From the NCBI GenBank assembly GCA_021787365.1, contig JAJYMB010000130.1, positions 1-64,000 on the forward strand: a DNA stretch of 64,000 bases, read 5' to 3'. Shown in pieces: positions 8,274 through 16,233 of this stretch. The translations under genes were made by a program, and so were the position numbers. Source of the stretch: Actinomycetes bacterium. Its GTDB lineage: Bacteria; Actinomycetota; Acidimicrobiia; Acidimicrobiales; Palsa-688. The notes under the pieces were generated by a model. That model searched no databases. It was not told the origin of the DNA and was given only the letters and a program-made list of their open reading frames with translations. Every line of letters begins with the position of its first letter. Within the stretch, counting starts at the first letter, position 1.

Positions 8274-9578
8274 TCAGGCCGTGGTTGCAGCTTTGGGTAC
8301 GCTACGCTCTACCGGGCCCACATAGAGCTGAGTGGGCCGGCCGATCCTGCTACCTTCTGTCGCCATTTCCAACCAGTGGGCGACCCAGCCGGCGCTGCGG
8401 CCGACCACGAACAACGGGGTGAACATCTCGTCGGGGAAGCCGATGGCCCGGTAGATGATCCCCGAGTAGAAGTCGACGTTGGGGTAGAGGCGCCGGGATA
8501 TGAAGTACTCGTCTGCGAGAGCGACCTCCTCCAGGCGGAGGGCGATCTCGAGCAGAGGGTCCGCCGGTGCGAGCTTTTCGACGAGGTCCAAGGCGACCTG
8601 GCGGATGACTTTGGCGCGAGCGTCGTAGTTTTTGTAGACGCGATGGCCGAAGCCCATTAGGCGGAACGGGTCCATCTTGTCCCGCGCCCGCTCGAGGAAA
8701 TAACTGAGCGGCTTTCCCGAGTCCTTTATCTCTTGGAGCATGCGGATGACCGCCTGGTTGGCCCCGCCGTGTAAGGGCCCCCACAAGGCGTTGATGGCCG
8801 CCGAGACCCCCGAATAGAAGCTGGCGCCCGAGGACGCCACCAGGCGCAGGGTCGCAGTGGAGCAGTTGAGCTCGTGGTCGGCGTGCAAGATGAGCAGCGT
8901 GTTGAGCGCGCGCGCTGTCGCGTTGTCCGGCAGGTGGTCGCTCCCAGGGATCGTGAAGCAGAGCTGCAGCAGGTCCTCGGCGTAGTCGAGCGAGCGGTTG
9001 CTCCTGCCCCTCGGGAGGCCTCGCACCACCGACATCGCGTAGCCGGTGAAAATCGGAAGGGCCGACAGTAGGCGCACGCCGGCGGCTTCGACCTTCGCGC
9101 CCGGGTCGGCAGCGCTGTCCTCTTCCGCGTAGGCGGTCAGCGCCTCGGTCGCTGTCGCCAGCATTGCCATCGGGTGCATGCTCTCGGGGAACCAGTCGAA
9201 GAGCCGCTCTATGGCCACATGGGGGACAGCCTTGGGGGCTCTCACTTGGGCGACGAACTCCTCCGATTGCTGGCTCCCCGGCAGCTCCCCGTAGATGAGC
9301 AGGTACGCCACATCGAGGAAAGAGGCCGACATGGCGAGCTGCTCTACCGGGTAACCCCGGTAGTAGAGGCGGCCTGCCTCTCCGTCGACGAAGGTTATGG
9401 CCGACTGGTAGGCGGCGGTATTGGCGTAGCCGGGGTCGTACACGGCCAACCCGTGCGCGCCGATGCCCGATATGTCGACTGCACTGCGGCCGAGGGTGGG
9501 CCGCTCGACGGGCAACTCGATGTCCGTGCCTTCGTAGCGCAGCGTCGCCGCCCCTGCCGAGCCTTCCGGAACTCCCAT
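8274..9578 (-). CDS. gltA: Citrate synthase
   Basis: Type II-like citrate synthase of 434 residues that condenses acetyl-CoA and oxaloacetate. Catalytic motifs are visible: LWGPLHGGANQA (first histidine), GFGHRVYKNYD (second histidine) and PNVDFYSGI (aspartate), plus the HADHELNCST stretch. The start is ATG 9578 with GGAGG 12 nt upstream. The gene is read away from rplU, with which it shares a 97-bp divergent intergenic region. A paralog (methylcitrate synthase) cannot be excluded from sequence alone, but the N-terminal domain fits GltA. Confidence 0.93.
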   Translation of the reverse strand: MGVPEGSAGAATLRYEGTDIELPVERPTLGRSAVDISGIGAHGLAVYDPGYANTAAYQSAITFVDGEAGRLYYRGYPVEQLAMSASFLDVAYLLIYGELPGSQQSEEFVAQVRAPKAVPHVAIERLFDWFPESMHPMAMLATATEALTAYAEEDSAADPGAKVEAAGVRLLSALPIFTGYAMSVVRGLPRGRSNRSLDYAEDLLQLCFTIPGSDHLPDNATARALNTLLILHADHELNCSTATLRLVASSGASFYSGVSAAINALWGPLHGGANQAVIRMLQEIKDSGKPLSYFLERARDKMDPFRLMGFGHRVYKNYDARAKVIRQVALDLVEKLAPADPLLEIALRLEEVALADEYFISRRLYPNVDFYSGIIYRAIGFPDEMFTPLFVVGRSAGWVAHWLEMATEGSRIGRPTQLYVGPVERSVPKAATTA

Positions 9579-9660
9579 TGCGAGGCCTCCTTACATCGCT
9601 TGCGGATTGTGCCAGCGTACTGTCGAGGGCTCCGAGCAGGCCACCTCGCCCGAGGCCCGT

Positions 9661-9666
9661 TATACT
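9661..9666 (+). promoter_or_regulatory. -10 box of rplU, probably leaderless
   Basis: TATACT ends 9 nt before GTG 9676, and no Shine-Dalgarno lies between. A start site 6-8 nt downstream would put the mRNA 5' end within a few bases of the start codon. Only a poor -35 (AGGCCA at 9638) is seen. Confidence 0.5.
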
Positions 9667-9675
9667 GGGCGCCCT

Positions 9676-10053
9676 GTGTACGCAGTGATCGAGACTGGTG
9701 GCAAGCAGGAGCGCGTCGAAGAAGGGCAGCGCTTGGCCGTGGAGCTGCTCGGCGCGGGCGCCGGCCAAGAGGTCAGCTTCTCGCCGCTCCTCGTCGTGGA
9801 CGGCGACGGCGTGCTCGCCACGCCGGACGAGTTGGCGGGCGCCACGGTGAGCGCCCGGGTCGTCGGCGAGGAGAAGGGCAACAAAATCCATGGTTTCACC
9901 TACAAGCCCAAGGCCCGTCGCCGGCGTCGGTGGGGCCACCGCCAGCGCTACAGCACCATAGAGGTGACCTCGATCACACTGGCAAGGCTGGCCAAAGACG
10001 GGGCAGCTGTCCCCGGCGGTGCGCCAACAACAACTTCGAGCACGGAGGCTTAG
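9676..10053 (+). CDS. rplU: 50S ribosomal protein L21
   Basis: A 125-residue L21. The conserved N-terminus [10 protein letters not shown] begins at GTG 9676, which is why this start is preferred over in-frame codons upstream that would overlap the promoter. The RNA-binding [18 protein letters not shown] segment is present near residue 76. The C-terminus carries a short Gly/Thr/Ser tail. It is followed by rpmA after 4 nt. Confidence 0.95.
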   Translation: MYAVIETGGKQERVEEGQRLAVELLGAGAGQEVSFSPLLVVDGDGVLATPDELAGATVSARVVGEEKGNKIHGFTYKPKARRRRRWGHRQRYSTIEVTSITLARLAKDGAAVPGGAPTTTSSTEA

Positions 10054-10057
10054 AAAA

Positions 10058-10324
10058 GTGTCCAAGACCAAAGGCGGCGGGAGCACCCGCAACGGTCGTG
10101 ACAGCGCAGCTCAGCGCCTGGGCGTCAAGGTTTTCGACGGGGGCCTGGTGAGCGCCGGCTCCATCATCGTCCGCCAGAGGGGCACCAGGTTCCACCCGGG
10201 CACTGGCGTGGGCCGGGGCGGCGATGACACGCTGTTCGCGCGGGTCGACGGGCGCGTCCGCTTCGCCCGCCGGCGGGGCCGGCGGCTGGTGGACGTCGAG
10301 CCTGCCGTCGCGTCCAGCAACTAG
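10058..10324 (+). CDS. rpmA: 50S ribosomal protein L27
   Basis: An 88-residue L27 with the family core [11 protein letters not shown] and [23 protein letters not shown]. Its N-terminal tail, which reaches the peptidyl-transferase centre in the ribosome, reads MSKTKGGG rather than the commoner MAHKKGGG. Start GTG 10058 has GGAGG at 10044-10048. Part of the rplU-rpmA-obgE-proB operon. Confidence 0.95.
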   Translation: MSKTKGGGSTRNGRDSAAQRLGVKVFDGGLVSAGSIIVRQRGTRFHPGTGVGRGGDDTLFARVDGRVRFARRRGRRLVDVEPAVASSN

Positions 10325-10326
10325 CT

Positions 10327-10344
10327 CGCGGGCTATAGCCCGCG
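10327..10344. promoter_or_regulatory. 18-bp perfect palindrome between rpmA and obgE
   Basis: Arms CGCGGGCTA and TAGCCCGCG abut without spacer. In RNA this gives a 7-bp GC stem with a TATA (UAUA) tetraloop 13 nt before obgE, whose ATG lacks a clear ribosome-binding site. It could reduce translation or separate ribosomal-protein mRNA from obgE mRNA, or be a protein-binding site. Confidence 0.45.
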
Positions 10345-10356
10345 CCCCGCCCCTCA

Positions 10357-11598
10357 ATGTTCGTCGACGAGTGCCAGGTCCACCTGAAGGCAGGTGACGG
10401 GGGCGCGGGCGCGGTGTCGTTTCGCCGCGAGGCGCATGTCGCCCTGGGCGGGCCAGACGGCGGAGACGGGGGGAAAGGCGGCGACATCTGGCTGGTGGCT
10501 GACCGCAATGTCGCTTCGCTCCTCGGGTTCAAGGACCACCCCCACCGCCAGGCGGGTTCGGGTACCCACGGCCAGGGCAAGCGCCGGCACGGCCGTTCGG
10601 GCGCCGACCTCACGGTCCCGGTCCCGGAGGGCACGGTCGTGCGCGACATGGAGGGTTCGTTGCTCGCTGACCTCCCCGAGGCCGGCACCCGCTGGCTGGC
10701 GGCCCGGGGCGGCGAGGGCGGGCGGGGCAACGCCCGTTTCCTTTCCAATCATCGTCGTGCCCCCAGGTTCGCCGAGCAGGGAGAAATAGGGGAAGAACGC
10801 TGGCTCGGGCTCGAGCTCAAGTTGATGGCCGACGTCGCGCTCGTGGGCTTCCCCAACGCCGGCAAGTCCACGCTCATATCGCGGATCTCGGCCGCCAAGC
10901 CCAAGGTGGCCGCCTACCCCTTCACCACCTTGGAGCCCCATCTCGGGGTCGTCCGGGCCGGGGAGCCGGCCGGCGAGTTCGTCGTGGCCGACATACCCGG
11001 CCTGGTGGAGGGGGCGAGCGAGGGGAAGGGGCTCGGGCACAGGTTCCTGCGCCACATCGAGCGCTCCCGGGTGCTCGTGGTGCTCGTCGACCTCGGGCGC
11101 GACGCCGGTCGGCCGCCGGGCGAGCAGCTGCGTGTGCTACTGGAGGAGCTGCGCCGCTACCAACCCCAACTGGCCGACCGCCCCCGGCTTGTGGTCGCCT
11201 CGCGCGCCGACCTGGCCGACGAGGCCGAGCGCGAAGAAGCCGGGCTGCCGCCCGTCTCGGCGCTGACCGGGGAGGGCATCGCCTGGCTCGTTGGCCGCCT
11301 GGGCGAGCTGGTGACGGAGGCCCGAGCCCGTGAGCCGCGACCTCGGCGTGTCGTGGTGCACCGTCCCGTCCCGAGCGGCGTCGCCGTCGAGCGAGCGGCG
11401 GACGGTTGCCTCGTGGTGAGAGGGCACCAGGCCGAGAGGGCGGTCGCCCTTTCCGACCTGACCGACCCCGGCGCGCTCGCCTACGCGCAGGGACGGCTCC
11501 GCCGCCTCGGGGTGGACCGCGCCCTGGTGCGGGCGGGTGCTCGCGAGGGTGACCGGGTGCGGGTGGGGGGGTTCGAGTTCGAGTGGGAGCCGGACTAG
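10357..11598 (+). CDS. obgE: Obg-family GTPase
   Basis: A 413-residue ribosome-assembly and stress GTPase with three domains: glycine-rich Obg fold (1-158; GPDGGDGGKGGD), G domain (about 160-330) and C-terminal OCT domain. P-loop GFPNAGKST and switch II DIPGLVEGA are intact. The G4 motif, normally NKxD, reads SRAD at residues 282-285, losing the asparagine and lysine; G5 SAL is present. ATG 10357 matches the conserved MFVDE start but lacks a strong ribosome-binding site. Its TAG overlaps the next GTG (TAGTG). Confidence 0.95.
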   Translation: MFVDECQVHLKAGDGGAGAVSFRREAHVALGGPDGGDGGKGGDIWLVADRNVASLLGFKDHPHRQAGSGTHGQGKRRHGRSGADLTVPVPEGTVVRDMEGSLLADLPEAGTRWLAARGGEGGRGNARFLSNHRRAPRFAEQGEIGEERWLGLELKLMADVALVGFPNAGKSTLISRISAAKPKVAAYPFTTLEPHLGVVRAGEPAGEFVVADIPGLVEGASEGKGLGHRFLRHIERSRVLVVLVDLGRDAGRPPGEQLRVLLEELRRYQPQLADRPRLVVASRADLADEAEREEAGLPPVSALTGEGIAWLVGRLGELVTEARAREPRPRRVVVHRPVPSGVAVERAADGCLVVRGHQAERAVALSDLTDPGALAYAQGRLRRLGVDRALVRAGAREGDRVRVGGFEFEWEPD

Positions 11599-12698
11599 TG
11601 GCTGGCGGGAACGGCCCCACGGTGGTGGTGAAAGTCGGCACCTCGTCGATCACCGACGGGGAGGGCCGGATCGTGGGCTCGGCGGTGGGGAAGCTGTGCT
11701 CGGAGGTGGCGGAGGTCAGGGCGGGGGGCAACCAGGTGGTAGTCGTGACGAGTGGCGCCATTGCTGCTGGGCTCCAGGTCCTGGAGCTCGCCAGGCCCAA
11801 CGACCCCGCTGTGTTGCAGGCGGTCGCGGCCGTCGGCCAGAGCAGCCTGATGGGCCATTACGAGCGGGCCTTCGCCAGCCACGGGCTCGTCGCCGGCCAG
11901 GTCCTGCTCGCCCCGTTGGACTTCGTCAACAGAGCGCAGTACCTGCATGCCCGCCAGACCCTGCAGCTGCTGATGGGCCTCGGCGTGGTGCCCGTCGTCA
12001 ACGAGAACGACGCCGTCGCCGACGACGAGATCCGCTTTGGGGACAACGACCGCCTCGCTGCACTGGTCGCCCACCTCGTTCACGCCGAGCTGCTCGTGCT
12101 GCTGACCGACGCCGCCGGCCTCCTTACCGCCGACCCGCGCCAAGACGGCGAGGCTTCATTGGTAGAGGAAGTGGCCGAGGTGGACCAGGTGCTGGCCATG
12201 GCCGGCGGGCCCGGGAGCGCTCGGGGGAGCGGGGGGATGGCCTCCAAGCTGGCCGCCGCCAAGATCGCCGCCTGGTCCGGCGTGGCCGTCGTGATCGCGT
12301 CGGCCGACCGCCCCCGGGTCCTACAGGACTCGGTGGCCGGCAAGGCCGGGGTGGGCACGTTCGTGAAGCCCCGCGCCGCCCGGCTCCCCGCCCGCAAGCT
12401 CTGGATCGCCTTCGCGCTGGCGCCGGCGGGAAGGGTAGTAGTGGACTCCGGCGCCGAGCGGGCCCTCATCGAGCGGGGGGTGTCGTTGCTGCCCGCCGGC
12501 GTGCACGAAGTCGTCGGGGACTTCCAGCCCGACGACGCCGTCGAGCTGGCCGGGCCAGGTGGGCGGGTCTTCGCCAAGGGCCTGGTCCGCCACAGCGCCA
12601 AGGACCTAGCGAGGTGGTCGGGATGGCAGAGCTCACGCCTGCCACCGGACGTGCCCCCGGAGGTCGTGCACCGAGACGACCTCGTTATCTTGCCCTGA
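11598..12698 (+). CDS. proB: Glutamate 5-kinase
   Basis: Catalyses the first step of proline synthesis, phosphorylating glutamate. The 366 residues contain an amino-acid-kinase domain (VVVKVGTSSITD, VTSGAIAAG, NENDAVADDEIRFGDND, GSGGMASKL) and a C-terminal PUA domain (about 265-360). GTG 11598 is chosen because it overlaps the obgE stop (TAGTG) and matches the usual family length. proA does not follow within the window. Confidence 0.95.
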   Translation: MAGGNGPTVVVKVGTSSITDGEGRIVGSAVGKLCSEVAEVRAGGNQVVVVTSGAIAAGLQVLELARPNDPAVLQAVAAVGQSSLMGHYERAFASHGLVAGQVLLAPLDFVNRAQYLHARQTLQLLMGLGVVPVVNENDAVADDEIRFGDNDRLAALVAHLVHAELLVLLTDAAGLLTADPRQDGEASLVEEVAEVDQVLAMAGGPGSARGSGGMASKLAAAKIAAWSGVAVVIASADRPRVLQDSVAGKAGVGTFVKPRAARLPARKLWIAFALAPAGRVVVDSGAERALIERGVSLLPAGVHEVVGDFQPDDAVELAGPGGRVFAKGLVRHSAKDLARWSGWQSSRLPPDVPPEVVHRDDLVILP

Positions 12699-12725
12699 AC
12701 CGCAGCCGGGAACCGCAGCCGGGTC

Positions 12726-13610
12726 TCAGGATCCGACCTGGCAGAGCCCCCATGCCGTGTAGACGGGCGCAGGCACGGTCGGAGAGCACGAGCCGGGACG
12801 GAAAGAACCGAGGTAGGCCCAGCCCCGGCCCGGGGCCTTGTTGAAAACTGCGATGTAGCCGAACTGGGCGAGCATGGCCTTGCCCGCCGGCGTGGACGCC
12901 TGCGCTTCGGCCTGGGCGGTGGGCACGAAGCCCGAGATGGCCCAATAATTGCCTATGGCCGGTTGCTCTGCGTAGTACACGGAGCCGGGAAGGGTCGAGA
13001 GCACGTCCTCGGGACTTAGGCCGGCCCGGCCGGGGTCGGCGCTCACCCACATCTGGCGTAGCAGCGGGCCAAAGCCGGCCGGCACCGGGAGGTCGACAGC
13101 TGGACTGCTCGTCGCGCCGGCGCTCGTCGTCGGGGTCGTGCTGGCCGGGACGGAGCTCGGGGCGCCCGCCCCGGTGGTCGACGACCCCTTGGCCGCGGTC
13201 CTCGTGGTGGTGCTGCTCCCCGTGCCGGGCGTGTTGCCGAGGTGCGTTTTCTTCGCGGTGCCCGAAGTGCCAGATGCCCGACCTGCGGTCGAACCGGCCC
13301 TCGCCGAGCTGGCGGTCGCGCCGCTCGTGGCCGAGGAACGGCTGGGGCTGCGAGCCGGGGTGGAGGTGCCCTGGGGACCATGTGCCGCAGCTGGGTGGCT
13401 GTTGTGGGGCAACGAAGCGACCAGCAGCCCGGCCACCACTGCTAGCACCGCGACCCCGCCGGCAGCCAGGCCGAGCACGCCGGACCGCCGCCGGCGGGGG
13501 CCAGTACCGCCACCGGCACCCTCGCTCGGGATGGTAGGAGGGGGCGGCGGGACGTCCCGGCCAGGGTTAGTCGAGTCACTTGCTGTATGCCGTGGCTGGT
13601 ACCCGCTCAC
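12726..13610 (-). CDS. Membrane-anchored Ser/Thr-rich protein of unknown function
   Basis: From GTG 13610, 294 residues: a proline-rich cytoplasmic start (PPPPPTIPSEG), four arginines and one membrane helix (VLGLAAGGVAVLAVVAGLLV), about 110 residues rich in Ser/Thr/Ala/Gly, then a C-terminal domain of about 115 residues with two cysteines (SCSP and LCQV) that may form a disulfide. Topology suggests an extracytoplasmic domain on a flexible stalk. No family is recognised. The start is uncertain because the frame is open far upstream, but longer versions would overlap the divergent gnd gene. It ends 27 bp from proB, convergent; the gap holds a 13-bp direct repeat. Confidence 0.7.
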   Translation of the reverse strand: MSGYQPRHTASDSTNPGRDVPPPPPTIPSEGAGGGTGPRRRRSGVLGLAAGGVAVLAVVAGLLVASLPHNSHPAAAHGPQGTSTPARSPSRSSATSGATASSARAGSTAGRASGTSGTAKKTHLGNTPGTGSSTTTRTAAKGSSTTGAGAPSSVPASTTPTTSAGATSSPAVDLPVPAGFGPLLRQMWVSADPGRAGLSPEDVLSTLPGSVYYAEQPAIGNYWAISGFVPTAQAEAQASTPAGKAMLAQFGYIAVFNKAPGRGWAYLGSFRPGSCSPTVPAPVYTAWGLCQVGS

Positions 13611-13735
13611 CGCGACATTCTGTCTGATCGGGGCCCGCGACTCGCGGATGCTTGCCGATAGGTTGCTACCGAGGCTGCCCTCCTCGAAGCGGGTGAGCCG
13701 AAAGTGAAGCCACGAGATCTTTTCAGGAGGTAGCC

Positions 13736-14761
13736 GTGCAACTCGGAATGGTCGGCTTGGGGCGCATGGGCGCCAACATCGTGCGGCGTCTGATGAAGGC
13801 AGGGCACACATGCGTCGTCTACGACGTGAGCGCAGATGCGGTGAAGGCGCTCGTGGCAGAGGGTGCGACGGGCTGTTCGAGCCTCGAAGATTTCGTAGGG
13901 AAGCTGGAGGCACCGCGCGCGGCTTGGGTCATGGTGCCTGCCGGATATACAGGAGAGACCGTGGAAAAGCTGGGTGGGCTTTTGTCGAAGGGTGACATCG
14001 TCATCGACGGGGGCAATTCGCATTACCACGACGACATTTCACGGGCCGCGAAGCTGAAGGACAAGGGGGTGCACTTCGTGGACGTGGGTACGAGCGGTGG
14101 CGTCTGGGGCCTGGAGCGCGGGTATTGCCTCATGATCGGTGGCGAGGCCGATGTGGTCGCCCATTTGGAGCCCCTCTTCGAGGCGATCGCCCCTGGTGTT
14201 GCGGCGGCGTCCCGCACGCCCGGTCGCACCGGTGACCCGGCGCCCTCCGAGAAGGGGTACCTGCACTGCGGGCCCTCTGGCGCAGGGCATTTCGTGAAGA
14301 TGGTGCACAACGGCATCGAGTACGGGGTCATGGCCTCCTACGCCGAGGGGTTGGGTGTGTTGGCGAAGGCCAACGTGGGCAAGCTGTCCGGGAGAGGCTT
14401 CGATGCCGAGAACACCCCGCTCGAGGACCCCGAGCACTACCAGTACGACATCGACCTCGGCGAGGTGGCCGAGGTGTGGAGGCGGGGCAGCGTGGTGGCG
14501 TCCTGGCTACTCGACCTCACTGCGCACGCCCTCCACGAGGACCCCAAGCTCGGAGGCTTCGAGGGCCGCGTCTCGGACTCGGGAGAGGGGCGCTGGACCA
14601 TCAAAGCGGCGATCGACGAGGCGGTGCCCGCCCACGTCCTGACCGCCGCCCTCTACGAGCGCTTCAGTTCTCGGGGCGAAGCCGACTTCGCAGACCGGGT
14701 GCTGTCCGCAATGCGCAAGGAGTTCGGGGGCCACGCCGAGCAGCCGGGGCAAACCGGCTAA
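13736..14761 (+). CDS. gnd: 6-phosphogluconate dehydrogenase, decarboxylating (short GndA-like type)
   Basis: Oxidative pentose-phosphate enzyme converting 6-phosphogluconate to ribulose 5-phosphate. Its 341 residues fit the short, often NAD-dependent form. Visible are the dinucleotide loop GLGRMGANI, the substrate motif GTSGGVWGLERGYCLMIGG and the catalytic lysine region HFVKMVHNGIEYGVM. GTG 13736 follows AGGAGG. Single gene divergent from the anchored protein; no zwf is nearby. Confidence 0.92.
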   Translation: MQLGMVGLGRMGANIVRRLMKAGHTCVVYDVSADAVKALVAEGATGCSSLEDFVGKLEAPRAAWVMVPAGYTGETVEKLGGLLSKGDIVIDGGNSHYHDDISRAAKLKDKGVHFVDVGTSGGVWGLERGYCLMIGGEADVVAHLEPLFEAIAPGVAAASRTPGRTGDPAPSEKGYLHCGPSGAGHFVKMVHNGIEYGVMASYAEGLGVLAKANVGKLSGRGFDAENTPLEDPEHYQYDIDLGEVAEVWRRGSVVASWLLDLTAHALHEDPKLGGFEGRVSDSGEGRWTIKAAIDEAVPAHVLTAALYERFSSRGEADFADRVLSAMRKEFGGHAEQPGQTG

Positions 14762-14794
14762 CGGGACGGCTCTCCGCCGGCGCGTGCTCCGGCC

Positions 14795-15679
14795 TTACGC
14801 TTCGGCAAAGCTGACCGAGAGCGTGAGGTCGTCGGTGCCCCTCACGAGCGCGATTTGCGCGGTGCCGGCCGGTGCCGTGGCTTCGAGCGCCAGGGCGAGG
14901 TCCACGAGGGTGCTGGTGGGCCGGCCCGCGACCGAGACGATCAGGTCACCACGCCGGATGCCTGCTCGCGCCGCCGGCCCGTCTTCAGCCACTGCCTGGA
15001 CGAGCAGGCCCTCTCGCTCCGGCAGCCCTACGGCCTGGCGGAGGCGGCGTGCCGCCCTGGCCGGGGCGAGCGCGACCCCGAGACGGGGGCGGCGGGGGAC
15101 TTCGCCCCGGCTTAGGGCCTCCACCCGGCCTTTGAGTTCGGCGGTGACCGGAAGGGCCAGGTAGAAACCGTCTCCTTCGCGGTGAGTGTTGATGCCCACC
15201 AGGCGCCCGCTGACGTCGAGGAGGGGGCCGCCGGACGAACCGTGGGGCAGGGCGGCGCTGTGCTCGAGAGCGCCGGTCACGATGTGGCCACGCGGGCCGC
15301 CGAAGGGCACGTCGAGCCCGGAGACAAAGCCGACCCCAGCCCGCAAGGCCCGGCCGCGGGGCCGGGCGAGCCCGATGACCACGTTGCCGAGGGCGGGTGA
15401 CTCGCCGGGCTCCAGGGCGAGCGCCGGGTGCCCCCCGGTTGGGACGGGCACCACGGCCAGGTCACCGTCCATGTCAACCCCAGCCGGGCTCGCCTCTTTA
15501 GTAGTGCCGTCCTCGAAGTGGACCTCGACTGTGTCCCTTACGTTGTGGGCGTTGGTCACAACTAGGCCCTCGGCCACTACGACCCCGCTGCCCGCGCGCC
15601 CGACCCCCACCACCGATGCCCCTGCCGCTGCTACTGCTCCGGCAACGGCCTCGGAAAACTCGACAGCCGGAGTGCTCAT
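14795..15679 (-). CDS. HtrA-like trypsin-family serine protease with PDZ domain, no export signal
   Basis: A 294-residue protease with catalytic triad candidates H45 (TNAHNV), D73 (DGDLAVV) and S149 (PHGSSGGPLL), followed by a PDZ domain (about 200-290) carrying GLLVQAVAEDGPAARAGIRRGD. HtrA proteins normally have a signal peptide or membrane anchor; none is visible here, so the protein seems cytoplasmic. ATG 15679 has GGGAGG just upstream; an alternative start at 15748 would cross the palindromic operator. It is divergent from an HxlR regulator and probably shares its operator. Confidence 0.88.
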   Translation of the reverse strand: MSTPAVEFSEAVAGAVAAAGASVVGVGRAGSGVVVAEGLVVTNAHNVRDTVEVHFEDGTTKEASPAGVDMDGDLAVVPVPTGGHPALALEPGESPALGNVVIGLARPRGRALRAGVGFVSGLDVPFGGPRGHIVTGALEHSAALPHGSSGGPLLDVSGRLVGINTHREGDGFYLALPVTAELKGRVEALSRGEVPRRPRLGVALAPARAARRLRQAVGLPEREGLLVQAVAEDGPAARAGIRRGDLIVSVAGRPTSTLVDLALALEATAPAGTAQIALVRGTDDLTLSVSFAEA

Positions 15680-15701
15680 ACCTGGTACCTCCCTTGGATA
15701 G

Positions 15702-15722
15702 TAACTTGCAAGTTGCAAGTTA
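15702..15722. promoter_or_regulatory. 21-bp perfect palindromic operator, probably for the HxlR regulator
   Basis: Arms TAACTTGCAA and TTGCAAGTTA flank a single central G. It lies in the divergent promoter region between the protease and the HxlR gene. Odd-centred palindromes of this size suit a dimeric winged-helix regulator; the link to the adjacent HxlR protein is inferred from position. Confidence 0.7.
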
Positions 15723-15753
15723 GTTGATCCGAGGATGGAGCGGCGCAAGTTTT

Positions 15754-15808
15754 GGAGGAAGATGGTCGGGAGGAAGATGGTTGGGAGGAAGATGGTTGGG
15801 AGGAAGAT
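15754..15808 (+). repeat. 15-bp tandem repeat carrying a ribosome-binding site and ATG per unit
   Basis: About 3.7 copies of a 15-bp unit (GGGAGGAAGATGGTT). Each holds GGAGG three bases before an ATG (15762, 15777, 15792, 15807). The last GGAGG, at 15799-15803, also serves the HxlR start GTG 15809. Confidence 0.85.
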
Positions 15809-15812
15809 GTGA
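15762..15812 (+). CDS. Candidate 16-residue leader peptide overlapping HxlR start
   Basis: ATG 15762 opens a repeat-encoded frame (MVGRK repeated three times, then M) ending at TGA 15810-15812. That stop overlaps the GTG start of the regulator by three bases. Every internal ATG has its own ribosome-binding site. Translation is plausible and would couple to the regulator; not proven. Confidence 0.35.
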   Translation: MVGRKMVGRKMVGRKM

Positions 15813-16231
15813 CGGTGAGCGAAGCGACGGGGCTCGACCTGGCCATGGCGCGGGTGGGGGACCGCTGGGCGCTGCTCATCGTGGACGCCCTGCTCGACGG
15901 CCCGAGGCGCTGGAAGGACCTCGAGGCTACGGTGCCCGGGCTGGCGCCCAACGTCTTGTCGGCTCGCTTGCGCCGGCTCGAGCGCGACGGCTTAATCGTG
16001 GCCGAGCCGTACTCGCATAAGCCTGTGCGCTACCAGTACAACGTGAGCGCTGTGGGGCGGGAGCTGGCCGGCGCATTGCGCCTGCTGGAGAGCTGGGGGG
16101 CGCGCGCCGCGGGCGAGGATGTCCTCGGCCCACGCCACTTCACCTGCGGTGGTCACCTCGAGGCCCGCTGGTACTGCCCCACCTGCCAGCAGGTCGTCGA
16201 CCAGCCCGACGAGGAAGTGACCTGGCTCTGA
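15809..16231 (+). CDS. HxlR-family winged-helix transcriptional regulator
   Basis: A 140-residue regulator. The HxlR core is clear: MARVGDRWALLIVDALLDGPRRWKD, split here as the helix pair followed by LAPNVLSARLRRLERDGLI and the wing VRYQYNVSAVG. A C-terminal tail has Cys/His residues (FTCGGH and YCPTC) that could bind zinc or sense redox. GTG 15809 is selected because GGAGG 15799-15803 is 5 nt away; a TTG-started longer frame would only translate the repeat. It probably autoregulates through the palindrome at 15702-15722. The DUF711 gene follows after 2 nt, so the two are co-transcribed. Confidence 0.9.
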   Translation: MTVSEATGLDLAMARVGDRWALLIVDALLDGPRRWKDLEATVPGLAPNVLSARLRRLERDGLIVAEPYSHKPVRYQYNVSAVGRELAGALRLLESWGARAAGEDVLGPRHFTCGGHLEARWYCPTCQQVVDQPDEEVTWL

Positions 16232-16233
16232 GC

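Noticed and set aside
9607-9675. N-terminal extension of L21 from GTG 9607
   Set aside because: It would include the TATACT promoter box and is absent from L21 proteins; the conserved start is at 9676.
11537-12844. A 435-codon plus-strand frame over obgE and proB
   Set aside because: It is out of frame with both conserved genes and has no motif.
15752-15808. Longer HxlR protein starting at TTG 15752
   Set aside because: The extra residues are only translated repeat (EEDGW units); GTG 15809 has ideal spacing from GGAGG.
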